Assembly (NCBI GenBank): GCA_947463445.1
Contig: CANHRS010000015.1
Coordinates: 1-43,824 of the forward strand
From: Flavobacteriia bacterium
Lineage (GTDB): Bacteria > Bacteroidota > Bacteroidia > Flavobacteriales_D > Crocinitomicaceae
Direction: 5' to 3'
Length of the DNA: 43,824 nucleotides
Shown here: positions 6,908-16,897 of the stretch, piece by piece
Layout: each line of letters begins with the position of its first letter
Position numbering within the stretch: the first letter of the stretch is position 1
Notes under the pieces: model-generated
Told to the model about the DNA's origin: nothing
What the model saw: only the letters and a program-made list of their open reading frames with translations
Database searches by the model: none
Translations under genes and position numbers: made by a program

Positions 6908-7079
6908 GGAAAAACGAAATTAGGATATAAATTACAAATTCTAATTAAAATCACTATTGGATTAAAGTTACATACTTAGTTTGCGCAATTACACTCTATC
7001 CCTAATACAAAGCGCATCCATTTAAATCGTATCTTTACTTGGATCATCTTATCCTTTGCACAACACTAAATTTTAAAAA

Positions 7080-7664
7080 ATGAAACTTCTAAGCATCTTA
7101 CTTATCGTAATCGTAGTGGTATTTGTGGCCATCCAACTTTTCTTTATTTTCGGACAAAGAAATATTGAAACGTACCCCTATATAGTCCAAAAAAAATACG
7201 ACCGATTTGAAATAAGAAGTTATGAAGCGACCTTATTTACCTCGGTCAAACTCTCCAAAAAAGGATACAAAAATGCTTCCAGTCAGGGTTTCTCGATTTT
7301 AGCTGGGTATATTTTTGGGAACAATGAACGCAATGAAAAAATTTCGATGACATCCCCGGTATCGATGTCCTTGGAGGATACGATGACGATGATGTTTATG
7401 GTGCCAAAGAAATTAACGAAGGAAACGCTTCCTAAACCTGGACAATCAGCTATCGAATTTAAGGAAGAACCTGCCAAAAAACTTGCTGCAATTCGCTTTA
7501 GCGGTTGGGCCAATGACGCGAAACTGAAGCAGTATAAACAGGATTTAAAAGCAGCTTTAGACGCGGAAGGCATCAAGTATACCGACAAATTTTATTTTTT
7601 CGGGTATAATGCACCCTATGAAGTGTTTAATCGTAAAAATGAAGTGTTAGTGGAATTGGAATAA
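7080..7664 (+). CDS. SOUL family haem-binding protein
   Basis: A 194-residue protein with an N-terminal membrane anchor (residues 2-22, LLSILLIVIVVVFVAIQLFF). A SOUL/HBP domain follows: YEIRSY-like FEIRSYEATLFTSVKL near 42-57, FSILAGYIFGNNERNEKISMTSPVSM near 70-96, and a C-terminal FFGYNAPYEVFNRKNEV. These blocks are typical of the family, which binds tetrapyrroles. It is likely anchored facing the periplasm. It is monocistronic, and no partner gene in the neighbourhood points to a specific haem pathway. Confidence 0.9.
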   Translation: MKLLSILLIVIVVVFVAIQLFFIFGQRNIETYPYIVQKKYDRFEIRSYEATLFTSVKLSKKGYKNASSQGFSILAGYIFGNNERNEKISMTSPVSMSLEDTMTMMFMVPKKLTKETLPKPGQSAIEFKEEPAKKLAAIRFSGWANDAKLKQYKQDLKAALDAEGIKYTDKFYFFGYNAPYEVFNRKNEVLVELE

Positions 7665-7821
7665 ACTAGTAACTCTTATTCTACTTACAAAACCCCTACA
7701 TCTATTGTAAATACTGATATTCAGAGCAATATATAATCTTTAAAAAAACACCTGCAATTAATTTTTTTATATGAAGAGATTGCTGTAATTTGGTTAAGAA
7801 TTTAACCTAATCTAATTGCAT

Positions 7822-8490
7822 ATGTCTACTGCTGCTGAAATCGTGGAGGAATTAAAATTTCCAACGGAAGTGCAACTTCTAACGTTCTATATGGAAGATG
7901 TTATGGAAGAAGAATCTACCGATAACATCTATAAATTCTGTAAAAAACATAGCGTACAAGAAACGGATTTTTACGCCCATTTTTCGTCGATGGAGCAACT
8001 AAAACAACAAATTTGGATTACGTTCCTTCATAACGCTACAGAAACACTGAAAGCCGATGCTTCTTTTGCGCAATACAACGATACAAACAAATTGGTAGCG
8101 CTCTATTTCACCTTCTTTGAAGTGTTGACATTAAACCGCAGTTATATCACCTGTGTACTACCAAATAATGCGGAAGCACTAAAAAATCTAAACCAACTTA
8201 AAGGACTACGAACTGCATTCAAAGCATTTTTAGGTGAATCGTTGAATCCTAAAAGTCCGAGTTTCATCCCAGAGCAATTGAGTTCGTTTGCTCAACCTTT
8301 GGTAAATGAATCGTATTGGGTACAATTTTTATTTATCCTTCATTTTTGGTTAAACGACACCTCTAAAGGGTTTGAAAAAACAGATGTGTTGATTGAAAAA
8401 TTAATTCATACCAGCCAAGAATTAAGCAATTCAAAACCGATGGAAAGTCTGATCGATTTAGGTAAATTTCTTTGGAAAACAAAACGTTAG
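7822..8490 (+). CDS. TetR-like regulator (weak HTH) paired with an ABC1 kinase
   Basis: A 222-residue all-helical protein. Residues 1-65 resemble a TetR DNA-binding domain: DNIYKFCKKHSVQETDFYAHFSSMEQLKQQIW contains the usual YxHFxSKEQL-like helix. The remainder resembles a TetR C-terminal ligand domain. The ATG at 7822 is preferred to the TTG at 7816. It ends 3 bp before the ABC1-kinase gene, so the two form an operon. TetR-like/ABC1 pairs are seen in other Bacteroidota, where they are thought to act in quinone or lipid metabolism. The HTH is divergent, so DNA binding is uncertain. Confidence 0.78.
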   Translation: MSTAAEIVEELKFPTEVQLLTFYMEDVMEEESTDNIYKFCKKHSVQETDFYAHFSSMEQLKQQIWITFLHNATETLKADASFAQYNDTNKLVALYFTFFEVLTLNRSYITCVLPNNAEALKNLNQLKGLRTAFKAFLGESLNPKSPSFIPEQLSSFAQPLVNESYWVQFLFILHFWLNDTSKGFEKTDVLIEKLIHTSQELSNSKPMESLIDLGKFLWKTKR

Positions 8491-8493
8491 TCT

Positions 8494-9786
8494 ATGAAAA
8501 CAATCGAACGTATTCCGACAAGTAAAATTGAGCGCGCAGGTCAGTTAGTGAAAACAGGTCTCAAAGTTGGTGGAAATTACATTGCTTATTACGGCGAAAA
8601 AATCATTCACCCTAGTTTGAATAAAGACAAACTGAACGAAAACAATGCCACCGACATTTACGAGGGCTTACAAAATTTGAAAGGAAGTGCGTTAAAGGTT
8701 GCGCAAATGTTGAGTATGGATAAAAGTATCCTACCGCAAGCATACGTAGACAAATTCTCGTTATCCCAATTTTCAGTTCCTGCTCTATCGGCACCATTAG
8801 TGCGCAAAACATTCAAAAAATACTTAAATGCCTATCCGGAAGAATTATTCGACACCTTCACGCCGGATGCAATTCATGCTGCAAGTATTGGTCAGGTGCA
8901 TAAAGCAACCAAAGATGGGTTAACACTTGCCATTAAAATTCAATACCCAGGAGTTGCGGACAGCATCAGTTCGGATCTAGCATTGGTAAAACCTTTCGCG
9001 ATTCGAATGTTTAATATGAAAGGAAAAGACTTGGATGTGTATTTTAACGAAGTAGAACAAAAACTATTAGAAGAAACGAACTACCACCTTGAGATTAAGC
9101 AAAGTATTGAAATTTCGGACGCATGTAAACACATACCGAATATGCGCTTCCCATCCTACTATCCAGCGTTATCTTCGGAAAAAATAATCAGTATGGAATG
9201 GATGGATGGAAAACATCTTTCCGAATATTGCGCGCAAGAAACTGATCCAGAAAAACGAAAAGCGATTGCTCAGGCACTTTGGGACTTTTACATGTTTCAA
9301 ATACATACCCTACGAGCAGTACATGCCGATCCACACCCTGGAAACTTTCTAGTAGATTCTGAAAATCGATTGATTGCGATAGACTTTGGATGCATAAAAA
9401 CAATTCCAGACAATTTCTATTTTCCGTATTTTGATTTAGTAGATAAAGAAATTCTGCATAATGAAGTCGAATTTGAAGAACGATTAATCGCTTTAGAAAT
9501 TATTCGTCCGGACGACACCGAAGCAGGTATTCAAGAAATTAAAGCGTTTTTCCATGATTTACTGTGTTTATTTACTAAACCATTTCAGGAAGAAACCTTT
9601 AATTTTGCGAACGACACCTTTTTTGCAGAAATTGCACGTTTGGGAGAATCCTTCACCAACAATGAAAATCTCAAGAAATTAAACGGGAATAGAGGTTCCA
9701 AACATTTCCTCTATATCAATCGTACTTTTTTTGGTTTGTATAACTTACTACATGACCTGAAAGCGGAGATTGTTACGAAAAATTAA
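8494..9786 (+). CDS. ABC1/UbiB (AarF) family atypical kinase-like protein
   Basis: A 430-residue member of the ABC1/UbiB family. KGSALKVAQMLSMD near 68-81 corresponds to the family KxGQ motif. AASIGQVHKA near 130-139 is the Ala-rich nucleotide loop. AIKIQYPG near 147-154 holds the Lys of the ATP site. HADPHPGNFLV near 278-288 and IDFGC near 297-301 give the catalytic and metal-binding Asp residues. The family supports ubiquinone or other isoprenoid-lipid metabolism. It is translated right after the TetR-like gene, and its end meets the convergent oxyR gene with a 4-bp overlap. Confidence 0.9.
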   Translation: MKTIERIPTSKIERAGQLVKTGLKVGGNYIAYYGEKIIHPSLNKDKLNENNATDIYEGLQNLKGSALKVAQMLSMDKSILPQAYVDKFSLSQFSVPALSAPLVRKTFKKYLNAYPEELFDTFTPDAIHAASIGQVHKATKDGLTLAIKIQYPGVADSISSDLALVKPFAIRMFNMKGKDLDVYFNEVEQKLLEETNYHLEIKQSIEISDACKHIPNMRFPSYYPALSSEKIISMEWMDGKHLSEYCAQETDPEKRKAIAQALWDFYMFQIHTLRAVHADPHPGNFLVDSENRLIAIDFGCIKTIPDNFYFPYFDLVDKEILHNEVEFEERLIALEIIRPDDTEAGIQEIKAFFHDLLCLFTKPFQEETFNFANDTFFAEIARLGESFTNNENLKKLNGNRGSKHFLYINRTFFGLYNLLHDLKAEIVTKN

Positions 9787-10718
9787 ATTGGTGATAATTG
9801 TACACTGTCCTGCGAAACAGTAGGTAACAACGGAGATACTTTGGTGATTATTTCTTGAATCAATAAAGTTAGTACCGATTTTTTGACAAAATCACGATGC
9901 ACGACCAAACCAACAGCGCGTTGCGGAGTAGGTGCTATGATTGTTTTCACTAGTCCTCTTTCTTGTTGACTAAATTGGCTAGTTGCCAAATAAGGAACCA
10001 AGGTTGTTGCTTGGTGAGCTTTAACAAAACGCAATAAACTATCAATCGAACCAGCTCTAAAATCAAAGTTTAGCGTCGTATTTTTTGCCTTTTTGCTAAG
10101 TTCACATAAATGGACAATTTGTGTTCGCATGCAATGCCCTTCCTCCATCAGCCAAAGGTCTTCAGCAGCAATTTGTTGTACCCGATTTATATCTGTATAC
10201 TTTCCACTTGCATCAAATAACACAAAAGGTTCCTCATAAAGCGGATGTTCCACTAATTCTTCCTCTAGGATGGGCGTAGAAAGAATTCCAATATCTAATT
10301 CTCTTCGTTTAATACGTTGAATTATTTCATTAGTGGTTAATTCCCGAACTTCCATATGCAAATCTTTAAACTTTGCTGCAAAATCTTGTAGAAATAGAGG
10401 CAACAGAAAAGGAGCTATGGTTGGTATCACCGCTATGGTTAGATTACCTTTAATTTCCCCCTTCATTTCCTTTGCTAACTCCGACAATTGATCTATGTGG
10501 GTTGAAATGAGTCGTAATTGTTGTATTATCGCTTCCCCTTCTACTGTAATTTCTACCGGTTTTCGTTTTCGATCAAAAATTTTTATCCCAAGTTCCTCTT
10601 CAAACTTGGATATCATGGTACTTAACGTAGATTGGGTGGCAAAGCACTTTTCCGCAGCTAATTCAAAATGTTTGTATTTCGCAACGGCTAAAATATATTC
10701 GAACTGTCTAACATTCAT
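9783..10718 (-). CDS. oxyR: OxyR peroxide-sensing LysR-family activator
   Basis: A 311-residue LysR-type regulator. It has an N-terminal winged HTH (MNVRQFEYILAVAKYKHFEL at 1-20, then AAEKCFATQSTLSTMISKFE at 21-40) and a substrate-binding-like domain. The peroxide-sensing Cys pair of OxyR is present as GHC-MRTQIVHL-C (Cys196 and Cys205), with the same spacing as Cys199/Cys208 in E. coli. The longer reading from 10796 adds 26 residues with no family match and would overlap the promoter, so the start at 10718 was chosen. It is divergent from katG, its expected target. Confidence 0.94.
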   Translation of the reverse strand: MNVRQFEYILAVAKYKHFELAAEKCFATQSTLSTMISKFEEELGIKIFDRKRKPVEITVEGEAIIQQLRLISTHIDQLSELAKEMKGEIKGNLTIAVIPTIAPFLLPLFLQDFAAKFKDLHMEVRELTTNEIIQRIKRRELDIGILSTPILEEELVEHPLYEEPFVLFDASGKYTDINRVQQIAAEDLWLMEEGHCMRTQIVHLCELSKKAKNTTLNFDFRAGSIDSLLRFVKAHQATTLVPYLATSQFSQQERGLVKTIIAPTPQRAVGLVVHRDFVKKSVLTLLIQEIITKVSPLLPTVSQDSVQLSPI

Positions 10719-10732
10719 AGCATCAATAGTAA

Positions 10733-13069
<2,337 letters not shown>

Positions 13070-13075
13070 AAAAGC

Positions 13076-13102
13076 AAAGGCTGGATCGATGATCCAGCCT
13101 TT
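13076..13102. terminator. Terminator between katG and the convergent secreted-protein gene
   Basis: AAAGGCTGGATC and GATCCAGCCTTT form a perfect 12-bp stem around GAT, 7 bp after the katG stop. A- and T-runs on the two sides allow it to work in both directions. Confidence 0.9.
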
Positions 13103-13122
13103 ATTATATATATGGGAACTTA

Positions 13123-13872
13123 TTAAAAATTAAACGTAGGTGTAAATTGTAATAAATCTGATTCAGCACGATTTACAAAATCTTTATCGTCTAAAATAAA
13201 ATCCATTAAGTCAACCGGTAATTTTTTAAGACTATTAGTATATGCATCGATTGCACTTTTCTTTTGTTCGATTGACAGAGATTTTTCATTTTCAAACAAT
13301 TCTCCAAAAGTAAAAGCAGTTTGATGCGGATTTTCAACTGTTCTAACAACACCATGATTTTCACAAATAATTTGCAATTTATTAGGCTTAAATTGTATGT
13401 TCAATAAAATATAGACTTTCGTATTTGCAATATTTTCTTTCAACAAGATTGCTGAATAATTTGTAGAATCGAAATACGAAATAACATCTTTCTTTTTTAC
13501 AAGAAAATCTCTCCATGCATAATAATAAGATTGAAGTCTAGCAACAGAATAATTGATTGGTTCTCCAGTCATTGGATCTACTTTTATATAAGCAGAATTA
13601 TCTGAATCAATATTATTTGCTCTTTTTTTAAGTACCTCGAGACTAGATATACTTGTTGGCGTGGATAATTTATATTCTAAATAAGGGATTTCAACAGGTT
13701 GTGTTGCATCAAATTGAATTTTTGTATCATTAAAAAGTAAAACTTGTTTATAAATGATACCTCGCACAGACAAATCTTTGATATACGTTTCATAATCATT
13801 TGATTGCTTATTTGTTTGAGCAAAAGTTATAACTAAGCAAATCTGGCAGATTATTACAAAAATAGTTTTCAT
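13123..13872 (-). CDS. Secreted hypothetical protein with a DPMTGE segment
   Basis: A 249-residue exported protein with a signal peptide ending ITFAQ near residue 19. I recognise no domain. The segment IKVDPMTGEPINYS near 98-111 resembles VKTDPITGEVMRTN in the neighbouring lipoprotein upstream, and both also have a FNDT element near the N-terminus. The two are 26 bp apart on the same strand and may be distant relatives acting together at the cell surface or periplasm. Function unknown. Confidence 0.75.
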   Translation of the reverse strand: MKTIFVIICQICLVITFAQTNKQSNDYETYIKDLSVRGIIYKQVLLFNDTKIQFDATQPVEIPYLEYKLSTPTSISSLEVLKKRANNIDSDNSAYIKVDPMTGEPINYSVARLQSYYYAWRDFLVKKKDVISYFDSTNYSAILLKENIANTKVYILLNIQFKPNKLQIICENHGVVRTVENPHQTAFTFGELFENEKSLSIEQKKSAIDAYTNSLKKLPVDLMDFILDDKDFVNRAESDLLQFTPTFNF

Positions 13873-13898
13873 GGTATTAGTGTTAAAGATTAGGATTA

Positions 13899-14453
13899 TT
13901 AATTCTTAGAATTTCTAATTTCAGCAATATCTGTAATTTTAAATTCAACAAGTTCATTATCTACAAACTTACCATAACTCATCATTTGAAACTCTTTAAG
14001 ATTATTATTACTTGACTTACCAGTGCATTCCAAAGTCACTAAAATGGTATCACTTGGAAGCGCAGTAAAGATACTATAGAAGGGTGCAATAGAGGAAAAT
14101 AAAACCAGATCTATGTCTAATACATCTTGTATGCCAAATGGACCATTTGTCCTCATTACTTCACCTGTTATCGGATCTGTTTTAACCATTGGAGTACCAT
14201 CCATATTTATTTTCATTCTTTCAAACCCCTTATTTCTAGCAATATTTTTGGTTTTTACGGATACTTTTGTGAGTAGATTTTTAATTTCGGCTCTCGAAAC
14301 TAAATCTGTCTCATTTAAAAATCTTACCGTATCATTAAAGCATTGAATATCGATTTTAACCACGCCCGATTTTGTATGTAAAGGGCTTTTTTTTTGTACT
14401 ATTGAGCAAGCAAAAAGTGCAATAGACGTAATAGAAATCAAAATAATTTTCAT
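13899..14453 (-). CDS. Hypothetical lipoprotein with a DPITGE segment
   Basis: A 184-residue predicted lipoprotein. The lipobox ALFAC puts the acylated Cys at residue 16. The middle carries KTDPITGEVMRTNGPFG, related to the DPMTGE segment of the next gene. It is the first gene of a likely two-gene operon on the minus strand. No catalytic motif is visible and no family is recognised. It is probably held in the outer or inner membrane facing the periplasm. Confidence 0.75.
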   Translation of the reverse strand: MKIILISITSIALFACSIVQKKSPLHTKSGVVKIDIQCFNDTVRFLNETDLVSRAEIKNLLTKVSVKTKNIARNKGFERMKINMDGTPMVKTDPITGEVMRTNGPFGIQDVLDIDLVLFSSIAPFYSIFTALPSDTILVTLECTGKSSNNNLKEFQMMSYGKFVDNELVEFKITDIAEIRNSKN

Positions 14454-14566
14454 AAGTAACTAATTATAAATTGTATAAAATTATTATTTTATTTAATCTT
14501 TTTATTAACCTAACCTTACTTTTCAAACGAAATAACTTCTAAAATAGTATGTGTAGAAAAACTCTT

Positions 14567-14986
14567 TCACCGAATCAAACATACCACCACCCATTTCTCG
14601 ACAAATCCAGCAAAAAAATACATCGGATCGCCATACTGATTTTTATACTTTACGGTGTTTCCATCCACAAAATACAAAGCATCCCCATATTGATTTTTAG
14701 AACGTAGTGTTTGTCCATCCCAAAAATAAATCGCTTCCCCATATTGGTTTTTTAAACGGATTGTTTGTCCGTCGATAAAATATACTGCTTCTCCATATTG
14801 GTTCTTACGTTTTATCGTTTGACCATCTAAATAAAACAATGCATCGCCATACTTATTTTTTAAGCGTAAATTATCTCCATCCACATACACTACAGCTTCG
14901 CCATACTTATTTTTAAAATGTACGGTTTGGGAATAAAGTAGCGAAGAAAAAACGATGAAGTAACTAACTAAAAATACTTTTTTCAT
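14567..14986 (-). CDS. Secreted protein of 18-residue tandem repeats (KNQYGxAxYFxDGxTxRx)
   Basis: A 139-residue exported protein. The start at 14986 gives a signal peptide MKKVFLVSYFIVFSSLLYSQ; an upstream reading from 15046 adds 20 residues of no clear use. The mature part is six near-identical 18-residue units such as KNQYGEAVYFIDGQTIRL, which match 54-bp tandem DNA repeats, followed by a different tail (FVEKWVVVCLIR). The regular aromatic/Gly/Asp pattern suggests a small repeated beta-strand fold, like a beta roll. Function unknown; a surface or structural role is possible. Confidence 0.8.
   Translation of the reverse strand: MKKVFLVSYFIVFSSLLYSQTVHFKNKYGEAVVYVDGDNLRLKNKYGDALFYLDGQTIKRKNQYGEAVYFIDGQTIRLKNQYGEAIYFWDGQTLRSKNQYGDALYFVDGNTVKYKNQYGDPMYFFAGFVEKWVVVCLIR
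14600..14920 (-). repeat. 54-bp tandem repeats inside the secreted repeat protein
   Basis: About six copies of a 54-bp unit, each including variants of CATATTGATTTTT or CATACTTATTTTT on the plus strand. They code for the 18-residue protein repeat and are diverged enough to show selection at the protein level. Copy number could change by slippage or recombination. Confidence 0.75.
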
Positions 14987-15221
14987 GGTGGAGGATTTAG
15001 GAGTACACAATGTACTAAAAACAATTATATCTTTCAAAACAACCAAACTAGTATATTTCGTATTTCAGTTATACTACTAAATTAAAACTAGAAGTTTGCC
15101 AAAACATTACCTAAATAAATTGAATGTTAATTTACATCGTTATACGGATTAACTTATTGTAAACACTTATTAATCTGCACGTTTATCTAACTGAATTCAT
15201 AGAAATTTACAAGAAAAATCT

Positions 15222-16745
15222 ATGATCATACATAAAGTTGAAGTTAGAAATTTACAAATTGAAGATTATCCTAAACTAAAAGTCGCGATGCAAAGTGCAT
15301 ACGACGATATGGAAAATTCCTATTGGAAGGAAAAACACATCAAGTTACTACTCAAAAAATTTCCAGAAGGACAGAAAGTAGTATTTATCAATGATGAATT
15401 TGCTGGATGTGCCTTATCGATTTTAGTGAATTATGAATTGGCAGAACGGGACCACACCTATTTTGAAATAACGGATCAATATAGATTCGGCACCCACAAC
15501 CCAAGCGGTAATATTCTTTACGGAATTGATGTATTTATTATCCAACAATTTAGAGGTTTAAGATTAGGGCGAAGGTTGTACGATGAGCGCAAACAATTAT
15601 GCGAACAATTAAATTTAAAAGGAATTATTTTTGGCGGAAGAATCCCTAATTATTCAAAATTTGCAGAAAATATTACCCCGAAAGAATATATCGATAAAGT
15701 AAAATTGAAAGAAATTTACGACCCGGTTTTAACCTTTCAGCTAAGTAATGACTTTCACGTGTTGAAATTAATGACCGGATATTTACCAACCGACAAAAGT
15801 TCGAAGGAATATGCCACGCTACTTGAATGGAATAATATTTATTACACTACTGAAAAATCATTCCGAAAAACAGATGTTCGTTTAGGTTTGGTACAGTGGC
15901 AAATGCGACCAATGAGCAAATTAGAAACACTCTTTGAACAGATGGAATATTTTATCGATGCTGTTTCGGATTACAGTTGTGATTTTTGTTTGTTTCCAGA
16001 ATTTTTCAATGCGCCATTAATGGCAGAATACAACGATTTACCAGAATCGGAAGCTATTAGAATGCTTGCGAAGTACACCAAGAAAATTAAATCTAAATTC
16101 AAAGAATTTGCAATCTCCTACAATATTAACATCATTACCGGGAGCATGCCTTACATTGAAAATGATCATTTATACAATGTTGGTTATTTATGTCGTCGCG
16201 ATGGAAGCATCGAAGAATATCGAAAAATTCACATTACACCAAGTGAATCGTATGCCTGGGGAATGGTTGGCGGACATGAATTAAAGACTTTTGATACCGA
16301 TTGTGGTCGTATTGGCATTTTAATTTGCTACGATTCTGAATTTCCGGAATTAAGTAGAATTCTAGCAGATGAAGGAATGGATATTTTATTTGTGCCATTC
16401 TTAACCGATACCCAAAATGGTTTTCACCGTGTTAAACGTTGTGCGCAAGCGCGTGCCATTGAAAATGAATGTTATGTGGCAATTGCTGGTTCGGTAGGTA
16501 ACTTACCCAAAGTGAGCAACATGGATATTCAATTTGCGCAATCTGCTGTCTATACCCCCTGTGATTTTGCATTTCCAACCAATGGAATCAAAGCAGAAGC
16601 AACGCCAAATACCGAAATGATATTAATATGTGATGTTGATTTATCGCTATTGCGCGAACTTCATAATTACGGAAGTGTCACAAACTTAAAAGACAGACGA
16701 TTGGATATTTATAAAGTGCAAAAAATTAGTGAGAATAACGTGTAA
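15222..16745 (+). CDS. GNAT acetyltransferase fused to a nitrilase-superfamily amidohydrolase
   Basis: A 507-residue two-domain enzyme. Residues 1-200 form a GNAT domain with the acetyl-CoA loop RGLRLGRRLY at 111-120. Residues 218-500 form a carbon-nitrogen hydrolase domain with the catalytic triad Glu260 (FPEFF), Lys335 (YRKIH) and Cys369 (LICYDSEFPE), all intact. This fusion is a recognised protein family in bacteria, but its natural substrate is not established to my knowledge. It is cytoplasmic, monocistronic, and has a 235-bp upstream gap in which I see no clear promoter. Confidence 0.92.
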   Translation: MIIHKVEVRNLQIEDYPKLKVAMQSAYDDMENSYWKEKHIKLLLKKFPEGQKVVFINDEFAGCALSILVNYELAERDHTYFEITDQYRFGTHNPSGNILYGIDVFIIQQFRGLRLGRRLYDERKQLCEQLNLKGIIFGGRIPNYSKFAENITPKEYIDKVKLKEIYDPVLTFQLSNDFHVLKLMTGYLPTDKSSKEYATLLEWNNIYYTTEKSFRKTDVRLGLVQWQMRPMSKLETLFEQMEYFIDAVSDYSCDFCLFPEFFNAPLMAEYNDLPESEAIRMLAKYTKKIKSKFKEFAISYNINIITGSMPYIENDHLYNVGYLCRRDGSIEEYRKIHITPSESYAWGMVGGHELKTFDTDCGRIGILICYDSEFPELSRILADEGMDILFVPFLTDTQNGFHRVKRCAQARAIENECYVAIAGSVGNLPKVSNMDIQFAQSAVYTPCDFAFPTNGIKAEATPNTEMILICDVDLSLLRELHNYGSVTNLKDRRLDIYKVQKISENNV

Positions 16746-16867
16746 ATTATATCTATGTTAAATTAAAATGACCCGATATTTAATAAATAGGCAATATTTT
16801 AATTTTCATGTATACAAGCATAATGAAAGGTTAAATTCTACTTAATTCACTTGCGTTTTTTCCGGTG

Positions 16868-16875
16868 TAGATTTG
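16868..16875 (+). promoter_or_regulatory. Candidate -7 element of the phytase/PhoX-like gene
   Basis: TAGATTTG matches TAnnTTTG, 22 bp before the ATG. The nearest TTG (16851) is only 14 bp upstream, closer than usual, so the promoter is not certain. Confidence 0.4.
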
Positions 16876-16897
16876 AACGAACTAATTTCTATAAACA

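Noticed and set aside
14567-15046. Longer start for the tandem-repeat protein
   Set aside because: The upstream 20 residues have no signal-peptide character, while the Met at 14986 starts a standard one.
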